DNA from: Paramacrobiotus metropolitanus
Lineage: Eukaryota > Tardigrada > Eutardigrada > Parachela > Macrobiotidae
Reading direction: 5' to 3'
NCBI RefSeq assembly: GCF_019649055.1
Contig: NW_026570353.1
Span: 1-64,000 of the forward strand
Length of the DNA: 64,000 nucleotides
Shown: piece after piece, positions 34,392 through 43,668 of the stretch
Layout: each line of letters opens with the position of its first letter
Numbering within the stretch: the stretch's first letter is position 1
Position numbers and translations under genes: made by a program
Notes under the pieces: model-generated
Database searches by the model: none
Told to the model about the DNA's origin: nothing
The model's input: only the letters and a program-made list of their open reading frames with translations

Positions 34392-37300
34392 ATGTCGAAT
34401 CCCCGAGAGGATCAGTACGCGAGAAAGTTCAACACGGACTATTCTCGGCGTGCGAATATGACCGGGAAGTACTCACTCCGGTACGCCGGTCAAGATAAAA
34501 GCCAGCCGTCCTCAACCGACTCGACTAAGTCGGCCGAAGCAAGAGAGAAGCGCAACGAGCGGATCCTCCTTGCCGACTCGAATCCAACTTCGGATGACAG
34601 TTTCGAGGACGCCCGGGATAAAACATTCCTGGAAGCCCCAGCTGACACAGCAGCCCCGTCCCACCCGACCAAGGGGGATGTGGAACAGCTGCAAGCTGAG
34701 ACCACATTGTCTCATACCGACCTGGAGTCGAGCTCACACAGAGCTCAAGGCTCGGTAGTCACAAAGACAACCGAGCTCGGACGGCATTCACCCAACAGGA
34801 CGGAAGAGGTGCCGAAGCCGACTTCGCCCAACATGGACGTTCCGACTAACCAAGTCGGAAGGAAATCGCCGACCACACAGGCCGAGCGAAAATCTCCGAC
34901 TAAGCAAGTCGGTGAACAACAACCTACGGTGGCCGACCAACAAATGGTCGACCAGCCGCCGGCAAAAGAAGTCGACCAACAGCAGGCCGACCTGCCACAA
35001 ACCCGGGAGGCCGAACAACCGACCTCGACCGGAATGGAAAAACCGACAACAGAAGTCGGCAATGTCCAACCGACCACACAGGTCGGAAGGATTTCACCAA
35101 TTGTGAAGGTCGGTCAGCCGAAACCGACCACGGCGGATCCACAGAAGGAAGTCGGCAACAGCCAATCGACTAGCCTGGAACGGCAACCACCCGACACAAA
35201 GTCGGATGCGACCGTCCAGCCAACCATATCACCAAGTGGAACGAAAGACTCCGAGGTACCGCCACGAAGCGGCCCTCGCCCAGCTGGATCGCCGACTAGC
35301 ATACCAGCACCCAATGAACAGGTTATCTCACCGTTAAGCCGACCTTCGCCAACCGGACGCGAGTCGACTCGAGTAACTGAAGCTCAACAAACGGTGAAGT
35401 CGACTAAGGCGACACAAAGTCGACCTGTCGACCTGAAAATCAGATCGTCACCACCGATGTTCGAAACGGGCGAACTCGGTAGTACTCCGTCACCGACAAA
35501 CGAAGTCTTTGACGCAACAACAGCGTCAAGACCGAATAGTGCGGACGGATTCTTCACGATGCCACCGGGGTCCAACAAGGACGACCTCACTCATCAGGCC
35601 ACTTCACTCGAATATACGGCCGAGAAGTGGATAGCGGCAACACCGCCCGAAAGGATCGTAGACGTCGACCTACTCCGCTCGAGATGCCGTAGATTGATCA
35701 CTCAGATCGCCTTGGCAGACAGAATTATCGACTCGGCGGGAAAATCGCTCCGAAACTCGGAAGATACTCATCGGCTCGAACGAAGCAAATGGGAACGCGA
35801 AATGGCCGACGCCAACAAAGGCATCGCCATCCAACAACGGGAAATCGACCGGCTGAATGCCATATTGAAGCGTACCGACCAACCGTGTCGGCAAGACATC
35901 GACGAAGCCACTACACTTAAGGGCATGTTGGATCGATCTATGGATGCGGTCCACGAGTTAAACCGAAAACTCGCCGAAGCGAACAAAGCGCTCGAAGAAG
36001 CCCAGAAAGACCTGGCCGATGTACAAACTGCATTGGTCGAGTCGGAGCAGGCAGCCGGAGCGTTCCACCAGCAACTCAACACGGCCAACGAAGAAGCCGA
36101 GGTCTATCGAAACGAAGTCGATAGATATGTGGTGGAACTGAAGAAGGCCGACGACGAGATCGACCGCCTAACACACAGAGTCGACGAGCTCGAGGCGGAA
36201 ATCGAACTTGTCTTCACCAGAATGGGACGACGGTTCATCGACGCGAACGCTCGGGACATGGGCTTTCCTAACCAAAGGACAGCCGACGTCGACCTGGTGG
36301 AAGCAAACGCCCAGCTGGCTGACCAGGTCCATGGACTGAACCAGGTCCTTAAGGAGGAACAGAAACTCCGAGCTCAACTCGAGTACAACTTGAACGAGGC
36401 CCAAAAGGTAAACGAGGCGCAACACAGCCGCATCCTTTACCTGGAGGCCCGTGAAACCGAGCTGTACGAATTCGGCGAACAAGCCGCCCGCAACCTCACG
36501 GAAATGATGAGGCAAATGGACGAGATGGACACCGAAACACGGTGCCTGAGGGAAGAAAAGAAACACCTGGAACAAAGCCAGGTCGAACTTCCCCCATACC
36601 AAGAACATAGTCGGGTTGAACCGCCCTCATACCGGACGTCCATGGCACAGGATCAACAGCCGTCACGAACAATAAGTGACATCCTGTGGGGAATTAACCC
36701 GACCCAGGAAATGGTGAAGAAGGAGAACAACACCTCCTACTTCGTCGGAGTCGTAACAACCGACCCGAGTGTGGGAACAATCCCACAACCACCAGCAGTA
36801 CCGCGTGCTCCGGAACCGGAACACAATACGTCGACCGCGGCACCACGAGTGCCAACGACGAACGTGGCGACAACGACGTCAACCGGTGCATATACCAGCA
36901 CCTCGTACGCGACGCGGACAACAATGTACGCGCCGGTACCTAATGCCAGAGGAGACCGGACAACGGACGCCGAACGGATCCCAATCCAGCCACCAAGACC
37001 TGGCATGGAGGCATACCGGCCACCACGGACGAATTCCAACCCGAACTTGCTCCGCCAGAACCCGCAGTTCGACCTTGAACGCGGGCGAGCTCGGTCATTC
37101 AACACGGCCGACCAGCAGCAGGACGGACGAAATGGAGAAGACAGCTCCGACCAACAAGGCCGGAGGCCTCCAAACCGACTTACACAGAGTCGGATGCCGG
37201 CTCAGGGAACACAGCCCGACCGGTACGGAAGAGTCTACGATCAACCGAGCGGATTCTATCCGCCGGCGCCGAGACAAAATCGAGCGCCCCTTCCACAACA

Positions 37301-38264
37301 GTATGGAGGACAGCCGCAACAGCCTCGTCACGCAGACCAGGCTCAGGCTCGGCATCCGCAACAGGACGGATACGAAGGCCATGACGACGATGCCTACCAA
37401 CAGGAGGCGTACGAAGACCAACAAGGTCACATGCCATACATCAATCCACCACCCGCCCCGGCTGCACAACAAGCTGCGCCGGCGGCACACCCAACTCCCC
37501 TGGAACAAAACCCAGCGCACGTTGCTTTGGTACGAGCAATAGCCCACGGACGTCGGCAACCCTTACCACCGTTCGACGGGGACCACACCAAACTTCATGG
37601 GTGGCTTAAGCAAATCCGAAGCCTGTATCGTCAAGCCCAACGATGGTATGAAGACGATCAGACCTTCATGTCCGACTTGATAGCCGAACTGGACGGCCAA
37701 GCGAAAGAATGGCATACTCTCGAAGCCGCCGGAGAACCACTCGGCGGATGGCCAGTCAACTTATGGCTGACCAAATTCGAGCAGAGATTTGCGGACAAAA
37801 ATAAAGAAGTGAACATGATATCCAGGATTAACAAACGGATATTCCGTTTCGGCGAAGAAACGCCGGAACAATACTACGACGCAATGATGTTCATGAAGTC
37901 CCAAGTCCCGACGGTCACAGACCAAATCATACTGTACCACCTTAAGGAGAACGTTCATGAGCCCCAACTGCGGGCGGCCCTTGAAATCAGGATGCCGTCA
38001 ACGCCGATCGAGTTCCGCGACTATTTACGGGACTTCGTCAACGGCAAGGAAATGTACGAGGTACGCAAGTCGCGTGACAGCGACTACGCTAGAGTTCGGG
38101 CAGCAACACCTGCACCTGTCCCGACTCCACCTCCGGCGATACCGCAACAGACCGGATATCAGCCCCACATGATGCCGGGATACCAAACTCCGACGACACA
38201 GTACGGACAACTAAGGCTCCGGAGCAGAATCTCCCCGTTAACCACGGCGTTACTCGGGCGGTAA
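34392..38264 (+). CDS. Gag, long N-terminal part of the gypsy element
   Basis: First ATG in the frame is at 34392 (MSNPREDQYARKF), giving 1290 residues. Residues 1-420 are a Pro/Thr/Gln-rich, low-complexity stretch with repeated motifs such as PTTQVGR, PTKQVGE and KPTTEVG. About 440-770 is a long coiled coil (heptads such as LNRKLAEANKALEEAQKDLA). About 1065-1230 resembles the retrotransposon gag capsid domain (LKQIRSLYRQAQRWYEDDQ, WHTLEAAGEPLGGWP, ALEIRMPSTPIEFRDYLRDF). The frame ends without a zinc knuckle. The knuckle lies in the -1 frame that overlaps 38078-38264, so either ribosomal frameshifting or a recent indel joins them. Forms the particle shell. Gag of most gypsy elements is 300-500 aa, so this is exceptionally long. 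Confidence 0.85.
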   Translation: MSNPREDQYARKFNTDYSRRANMTGKYSLRYAGQDKSQPSSTDSTKSAEAREKRNERILLADSNPTSDDSFEDARDKTFLEAPADTAAPSHPTKGDVEQLQAETTLSHTDLESSSHRAQGSVVTKTTELGRHSPNRTEEVPKPTSPNMDVPTNQVGRKSPTTQAERKSPTKQVGEQQPTVADQQMVDQPPAKEVDQQQADLPQTREAEQPTSTGMEKPTTEVGNVQPTTQVGRISPIVKVGQPKPTTADPQKEVGNSQSTSLERQPPDTKSDATVQPTISPSGTKDSEVPPRSGPRPAGSPTSIPAPNEQVISPLSRPSPTGRESTRVTEAQQTVKSTKATQSRPVDLKIRSSPPMFETGELGSTPSPTNEVFDATTASRPNSADGFFTMPPGSNKDDLTHQATSLEYTAEKWIAATPPERIVDVDLLRSRCRRLITQIALADRIIDSAGKSLRNSEDTHRLERSKWEREMADANKGIAIQQREIDRLNAILKRTDQPCRQDIDEATTLKGMLDRSMDAVHELNRKLAEANKALEEAQKDLADVQTALVESEQAAGAFHQQLNTANEEAEVYRNEVDRYVVELKKADDEIDRLTHRVDELEAEIELVFTRMGRRFIDANARDMGFPNQRTADVDLVEANAQLADQVHGLNQVLKEEQKLRAQLEYNLNEAQKVNEAQHSRILYLEARETELYEFGEQAARNLTEMMRQMDEMDTETRCLREEKKHLEQSQVELPPYQEHSRVEPPSYRTSMAQDQQPSRTISDILWGINPTQEMVKKENNTSYFVGVVTTDPSVGTIPQPPAVPRAPEPEHNTSTAAPRVPTTNVATTTSTGAYTSTSYATRTTMYAPVPNARGDRTTDAERIPIQPPRPGMEAYRPPRTNSNPNLLRQNPQFDLERGRARSFNTADQQQDGRNGEDSSDQQGRRPPNRLTQSRMPAQGTQPDRYGRVYDQPSGFYPPAPRQNRAPLPQQYGGQPQQPRHADQAQARHPQQDGYEGHDDDAYQQEAYEDQQGHMPYINPPPAPAAQQAAPAAHPTPLEQNPAHVALVRAIAHGRRQPLPPFDGDHTKLHGWLKQIRSLYRQAQRWYEDDQTFMSDLIAELDGQAKEWHTLEAAGEPLGGWPVNLWLTKFEQRFADKNKEVNMISRINKRIFRFGEETPEQYYDAMMFMKSQVPTVTDQIILYHLKENVHEPQLRAALEIRMPSTPIEFRDYLRDFVNGKEMYEVRKSRDSDYARVRAATPAPVPTPPPAIPQQTGYQPHMMPGYQTPTTQYGQLRLRSRISPLTTALLGR

Positions 38265-38869
38265 CATACGGACAGTATCCCCCACAAGGATACGGCGGCG
38301 GAGGTTACGGTCGCGGAAAAGGACGCGGCGGCGGGAATCGCGGCCGTGGGAACTTCCCTAACCGCGGCGGAGGCGGCGGCCCACAAGGCAACCGACCTCC
38401 CCAAGCACAACAAAGTGCTCGGCAAGGAACATCGTACGTTGATAAGATGGAGGCAGCCTTCTTCCAGTGGACGAAGGACAAGACCTTCCGATGCAGGCAC
38501 TGCATGTTCAACAACCATGACGAGTCGCGCTGCATCTATGGCTCGGATAACTATCCGAACCTTCGGTGGTACGACGACCGGTACCGCCGATACTCGATGA
38601 ATGGCCCGGTAGGCTCGGTCAATCCCTTCTGGAAGGATATTGTGCCGCCGCCGCGCCAACGCCAACAGGCAGGCGGCTCGGGTAGCCCCGGTAACAGAAA
38701 CCGGTCGCCCGGCCAGGGGAATGGCGGAAACCGCAACAATAGCGGTGGGAACCAACAAGGTACCCCGGCATACAGAGAACCGTTGCCGCCCCGCCAGTCG
38801 TTAAACTCGACGCCACCCAACAATGGGCCGGCTCGGAGTAACTCCCCGGGAAACGCCCAAGGTCGATGA
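38078..38869 (+). CDS. Gag nucleocapsid part in the -1 frame
   Basis: Frame -1 relative to the long gag ORF, open from 38078. Past the gag stop it encodes a Gly/Arg-rich stretch (GYGRGKGRGGGNRGRGNF) and a CCHC zinc knuckle with exact C-x2-C-x4-H-x4-C spacing (CRHCMFNNHDESRC, about 38487-38528), the usual RNA-binding signature of nucleocapsid. No standard slippery heptamer was seen in the overlap. Its TGA (38867-38869) overlaps the ATG of the next ORF as ATGA, a layout that suits termination-reinitiation. Confidence 0.75.
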
Positions 38870-39864
38870 GCTCCGGTGACTCATTCGACCTCCAACATCC
38901 GACCGAACCACCGGACAAGGATAACCCCACTAATCAGCCGCCAACCTCCCGGAACGAGCCGAACTTAGATCCGTTACAACAACGGATCGTAACAGTCCTA
39001 AACACATTAGGACTGGATTGGATCAGTTGCACGGAAGACGAACTTACGGCACTGTCCGCCTCTACAAAGGAGGCAGAAGCTGCTCGAATTAAGGCAGCCG
39101 AACTCGGAATTTCCATCAACAATGGAGAAATCGAGATCCGGACCGGAACGCAAGAAATGCCCGGCCGAACTGACCTAGCGCATCGACTTGGCGCTGGAAC
39201 ATCGGAAGCTCGGAACGAACCGAACTTTCCTACAACGATAAAGGAAGGCTACCAACAGGTAGCCACCATCCTCCAACTACTCGGACTGAACGAAAACAGC
39301 TCCGAGGAGGATTTCGCAAAGGCGATATCGGCCTCCACAAAGGAGGCGGAGACGGCTCGGAAGTTAGCCGCTCAGTTCGGCGTGTACGCCAACAATGGCA
39401 CCGTTGAAGCGTGGCCCGGGATGCAACAAGCACTCGAGGCGACCGACCCAGCCCCTCGATTCGAAGCTGGAACGTCGGAGGTCGGAACGCAGAAATTGCC
39501 CGACCTAAGCAGCGCGAACAAAGCGACTGCGCCGTCCGTCACACAAAGTGACGTAGTACGGCCCGGCCACGGAAGTTGGACCGGATTGCCGGTGAGGATA
39601 AACTCAACCGAGCAGGCCAGACGATGCCCAAGACGCGGAGGACCGGGACGCCGATTCACGCACCGGGGCAACAGAAACTTCCCCAATGTATCATCCGGAC
39701 GCGCAACGGATAGATACGCCGCAACAATGGCAGCCATCGACCTCACCGAAGAATCGGAAGGAGAAGTCGAGGAATGGGAAACAGTCCCATTGGAAGTACA
39801 GGTACCCGTTTACTCTCGGCCGGGAGAAGCGGACCTCTTCCAGCCAAAAGAGCGACCAGCCTGA
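38866..39864 (+). CDS. Accessory ORF with an internally duplicated domain
   Basis: 332 codons from the ATG of the ATGA overlap. Two copies of an ~85-residue unit, the first around residues 25-110 and the second around 125-215. They share LSASTKEAEAARIKAAELGI then NNGEIEI, versus ISASTKEAETARKLAAQFGV then NNGTVEA. The rest is polar and low-complexity. No known domain was recognised. Position between gag and protease is unusual. In phase with the whole pol frame, from which it is cut off only by a TGA at 39862-39864. Confidence 0.65.
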   Translation: MSSGDSFDLQHPTEPPDKDNPTNQPPTSRNEPNLDPLQQRIVTVLNTLGLDWISCTEDELTALSASTKEAEAARIKAAELGISINNGEIEIRTGTQEMPGRTDLAHRLGAGTSEARNEPNFPTTIKEGYQQVATILQLLGLNENSSEEDFAKAISASTKEAETARKLAAQFGVYANNGTVEAWPGMQQALEATDPAPRFEAGTSEVGTQKLPDLSSANKATAPSVTQSDVVRPGHGSWTGLPVRINSTEQARRCPRRGGPGRRFTHRGNRNFPNVSSGRATDRYAATMAAIDLTEESEGEVEEWETVPLEVQVPVYSRPGEADLFQPKERPA

Positions 39865-39903
39865 ACGATAGCCAGCTCTAGAACATTCCTCAACATCGAC
39901 TAC

Positions 39904-40818
39904 ATGTGGTCGAAATTGAGGCCAACAGACACCTCAATAGAGGAACGGATACTGGCACAGGCACAACGGTTCCGAACCGCCAAATTACCGGAGGACGGAG
40001 TAGCTAACCGACCTGAGGTACAGGAAGCGGGTGAAGTCGGAGTCGAACTTACACAAAGTTCAACTCAACAGCCAGCCGACCACGGACCGGTGTCACTAAT
40101 TCCCATCAAACCAACGATACGGGAAGTAACTTTTGAGAAGGGAACGCATAAGAAACCGAAAACAGTTCGAGCTTGGACACATGAAATCCAAGTCGGATCC
40201 ACGCCCACAATGGCGATGTTAGATACCGGAGCGGAGACTTCGCTCATCGAACAACGGTTTTGCGAGAGGAACGGTTTAACGATGCAACCCCTCGGACATT
40301 ACACCAAAATACTTGGAGTGGGCGGACAAGTCGCCTTCGTAGTGTCACACTGCTGTACGGCACCTGTAACAATGCAGGGCTTTACTAGCCACCACACATT
40401 CCACGTTCAGCCGACCGAAGCGGATATCCCAGTGCTACTCGGATGCGACTACCTGCATTCGAAGTTTACTTTTATTCTTACACCAATTCCAATTCCGGAA
40501 CAACCGGAAGGAAAGACGGTAGTGCAGTCTATCCCGATACCAGAGGCATCGGACACGGTAGGAAACGAAGCTCGGATTAGTCGGCTTGATCACCCGGCGA
40601 ACTCCACACGTAAAATCTGCCGCGATTGCCGGGATACGAACCGCACTCTGTTGGAGGAACTAGCACTCCACAACGTGATAGAGCACTATCAGAAACGGAT
40701 ACGCAATGGTACACTACGAACGGCAAGGACGGTACTGAAGTCTATCCCGATACCAGAGGCACCCGCTGAGGCGGATGCCCAGAACCTAGAACGAGTACGA
40801 CAAAAGTACCGAACTTAG
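39904..40818 (+). CDS. Retropepsin-type protease ORF
   Basis: ATG MWSKLRPTDTS. The active-site motif MLDTGAETSLIE is at about residues 102-113, followed by the flap region and VLLGCDYLHSKF, typical of gypsy proteases, which cleave the Gag-Pol polyprotein. Further on is a C-x2-C-x13-H-x4-H finger (CRDC...LHNVIEH). The same SIPIPEA motif occurs twice. The ORF stops at a TAG (40816-40818) while the next ORF continues in the same frame 42 bases later. Confidence 0.85.
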   Translation: MWSKLRPTDTSIEERILAQAQRFRTAKLPEDGVANRPEVQEAGEVGVELTQSSTQQPADHGPVSLIPIKPTIREVTFEKGTHKKPKTVRAWTHEIQVGSTPTMAMLDTGAETSLIEQRFCERNGLTMQPLGHYTKILGVGGQVAFVVSHCCTAPVTMQGFTSHHTFHVQPTEADIPVLLGCDYLHSKFTFILTPIPIPEQPEGKTVVQSIPIPEASDTVGNEARISRLDHPANSTRKICRDCRDTNRTLLEELALHNVIEHYQKRIRNGTLRTARTVLKSIPIPEAPAEADAQNLERVRQKYRT

Positions 40819-40860
40819 TTCTCGGGAGCTCGACACTTTCTCGACCAACGGACGTTAGAG

Positions 40861-43668
40861 ATGGTGACCACTCTGCGACAGAATGGAGCGGTAACTTACG
40901 AGCAAATACGGGACGCACAACAAATGTGTGAACCTGTAATCGCCCTCATGAATGACATAGAGGACGAAGCATGGGAATGGGAAGATGAACGAATTCCGAT
41001 CCATCGACAGTACATGGAATACGGACTCCCCGTCCCACGACCTTTGGAAATGCCCTGCCAGGAACTAGGCTTTCAACTTTTTGCCTATATGCAGCGAGTT
41101 CAGTTGCACGGAGAATCGTCAACGACCGCATTCTGGCAACGGTATGGCGAAGACACCGCTATAACGCGACATGTTCCCGACCCATTGCCGCCAATTGAGG
41201 AGCATACTCCGACCACAGTGCAATTCGTGAGTAGCCCGGCGAAACCCCAGGACGACGTAATCCTGGAGGAAACTGATAAACCTTATCAGTGTACCATCTG
41301 TAAGGACAACATTGACGGAGTGGTACGGGCCATAAAGGCTCATCACGACTTAACGTGGTCGGACGACAGACCGTCGTCACCGTCACCTCCGCAACAGGAA
41401 CGCAAGGTAGACCGCTTTCGAAAGCCCCAACAGACGCGCATCCAATGGTTGAGCGACATAGGCTCACAGCCAACCGACCTTGAGAACCAGGACGGAGCAA
41501 GTCGACCTACCCAACCGACGGAGCAAGTCGACCAAGCCGAAACGACCACACAGGTCGAAGTCGGCAATATACCGCAAATTGGACAGGAAGACGGAATAAC
41601 CGTCGAAAACGAAGATTACCAGTCGGACGACTCGGATATACAGAGTACGAGTGATTCGGCGGACACCGACTCCGATAACCGAACTTCGGAAGAATCCGAG
41701 GAAGAAGACGACGAAGAATTCGACATGTCAGTCCGACATTGTAAGACGGATAAACCGAGCATAAACGACTCGGGCGATTCGTCAACGGAGGACGAAGAAC
41801 CGACCTACGATGTTCGGCTAACTACAGCATTGCGGACTATAGTTCACACAGAATTTATAGTCGAGCAACCGGAACAAACCGAACAACCTAAGTCAGTCGA
41901 CTCCGAACAACAGGAAGAACTCGACCAACTTAAGGCTTTGCGGGAATTTGGAGGAGGTAAACCGGAGGAAGACGATTTCCGACCTCCAACCATAGTCGTC
42001 CAGCAGTTGTCAACGGAACATCCGATCTTGGCTAACTTAACCGACCAACAGAAGTCGGAGCATTTCAACACATGGAAAGCACGAGTCGCCAAAGTAACGA
42101 CGATCGAGGAGTTGGACCTGGACAACAAATGCCCAGAAGTCCACCACCTAAAGCTGGATCCCCACGTAGAGACGAAAGCGCTAGACCGACAAGTCGTCTT
42201 CAACAGCGAGCGAGTCTCTCTCCCAGCATGGTCAACATGTTCGATTAAGATACGGACGGCCAAACCAATGGATCCGAGAAGACCAATTTACTTCTCTACC
42301 CTACAACGGGTAGTCCGACCTATTCGGCCAATCGAAGCCAAGATCGACATCCGACCGACCAACGACACGGCCTGGATAAATATTCAGAACACGACTCACC
42401 AAACAAAGGTGCTGAAGATAGGTGTTCGACTCGGACATATGCAATACGCTGATGTCTATGAACCGGAAATCAACAATGCATTCGTCGAATGGGAACTCCC
42501 ACACAGAGTGGCGAAGACTTGGCCCCCGACTCGGGAAGTAAAGCCAAAACCCCAATTCGAAGTTTTCGAGGCAACAGGAGTTCGAGCCCAACGGAAGGTC
42601 AAACTCATTCCCCGAGCCGTAACAATGGTAGAAGTCGTCCTGGACGTACCGGTATCCAAGGACCAAAAATTAATGTACCTCGGTGAATCCGACCCCAAAC
42701 GAGACGGAGTCGAATTCATGGACGGCGTAACCAAGCATGACGGGAAACGATTCACCGTCATGGTGGCTAACCACACTCATCGGGAAGTCACCTTACGCAA
42801 AGGTGCCCCGATGGGCCGAGCTGAAGCATTTACAATGATGACGGACGACCAGAAAGTCGAAGAGGCACGAGTCAACACGGCTGAAGTCGAGCAGGAAGAC
42901 GCGGAATCCCAAGAGGAGCGACGAAGAATCATCGACTCCATGAATTTCGGTAAAAATTTAACCGACGAGCAATTAGCCAAACTGAAGGCAGTTGCATGGG
43001 ATTACTGGACCGTATTTCCGACCTCGAAGAAACCCTACGGGGACGTCAAAGGGGTAACACATACCATTGACGTCCAGGGCGCACAGCCGATTAAGATGAA
43101 CCCCACCAGGACAAGCTGGAAGGGACGTGAATTCATCCAAAAACACGTGCAAGAGATGCTCGACCAAGGAGTCATCGAACCGTCATCGGCTGCATGGAGC
43201 TTCCCCGTCGTCTTAGCCGCGAAACGGAACGGAGACGGCACGGTAGGAACACGCTTCTGCATCAACTATATTAAGTTGAATGCCGTCACAAAGAAGAACA
43301 ACTACCCATTACCGAACCCGGACGAGCTACTGGACCGATGTGCCGGAATGGAATACTACGGCAAAGTAGACTGTCAGTCCGGTTTCTGGCAAATTCCCAT
43401 GGATGAACAGTCCAAGGATTACACGACCTTCGTAACACCCGAAGGTATGTGGAGATTCAACCGCATGCCGTTTGGAGTCTGCAACGGACCAGCAACTTTC
43501 CAAATGCATATGGATAAGATCACGGCATCAGCTCGGAAGAAGGGTGTGTTCGCCTACATTGACGATATCATCTTCTTCGGCAAAACGTTCGAAGACTTCC
43601 TTGAGGCTTTCCGAGCAACCCTCGAATGCCTCCGTGATGCCGGATTTACGGTCAAACCCTCCAAATGA
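40861..43668 (+). CDS. Pol: acidic region and reverse transcriptase, ends at a TGA inside RT
   Basis: Starts at ATG 40861. Residues 1-260 include a C-x2-C-x12-HH finger-like motif (CTICKDNIDGVVRAIKAHH). About 260-320 is strongly acidic (SEESEEEDDEEFD). About 690-936 is a gypsy reverse transcriptase: IEPSSAAWSFPVVLAAKRNG, MPFGVCNGPATFQMHMD and the catalytic YIDDIIFFGKT, which copies RNA into DNA. The frame ends at TGA 43666-43668, right after KPSK, where gypsy elements normally have a cysteine codon (TGC or TGT); a single base change explains it. The thumb, RNase H and integrase continue in the same frame after this codon. Confidence 0.88.
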   Translation: MVTTLRQNGAVTYEQIRDAQQMCEPVIALMNDIEDEAWEWEDERIPIHRQYMEYGLPVPRPLEMPCQELGFQLFAYMQRVQLHGESSTTAFWQRYGEDTAITRHVPDPLPPIEEHTPTTVQFVSSPAKPQDDVILEETDKPYQCTICKDNIDGVVRAIKAHHDLTWSDDRPSSPSPPQQERKVDRFRKPQQTRIQWLSDIGSQPTDLENQDGASRPTQPTEQVDQAETTTQVEVGNIPQIGQEDGITVENEDYQSDDSDIQSTSDSADTDSDNRTSEESEEEDDEEFDMSVRHCKTDKPSINDSGDSSTEDEEPTYDVRLTTALRTIVHTEFIVEQPEQTEQPKSVDSEQQEELDQLKALREFGGGKPEEDDFRPPTIVVQQLSTEHPILANLTDQQKSEHFNTWKARVAKVTTIEELDLDNKCPEVHHLKLDPHVETKALDRQVVFNSERVSLPAWSTCSIKIRTAKPMDPRRPIYFSTLQRVVRPIRPIEAKIDIRPTNDTAWINIQNTTHQTKVLKIGVRLGHMQYADVYEPEINNAFVEWELPHRVAKTWPPTREVKPKPQFEVFEATGVRAQRKVKLIPRAVTMVEVVLDVPVSKDQKLMYLGESDPKRDGVEFMDGVTKHDGKRFTVMVANHTHREVTLRKGAPMGRAEAFTMMTDDQKVEEARVNTAEVEQEDAESQEERRRIIDSMNFGKNLTDEQLAKLKAVAWDYWTVFPTSKKPYGDVKGVTHTIDVQGAQPIKMNPTRTSWKGREFIQKHVQEMLDQGVIEPSSAAWSFPVVLAAKRNGDGTVGTRFCINYIKLNAVTKKNNYPLPNPDELLDRCAGMEYYGKVDCQSGFWQIPMDEQSKDYTTFVTPEGMWRFNRMPFGVCNGPATFQMHMDKITASARKKGVFAYIDDIIFFGKTFEDFLEAFRATLECLRDAGFTVKPSK

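Noticed and set aside
36769-37559. Long overlapping frames on both strands within gag
   Set aside because: They are shadows of the repetitive, CCGAC-rich gag frame and show no domain.
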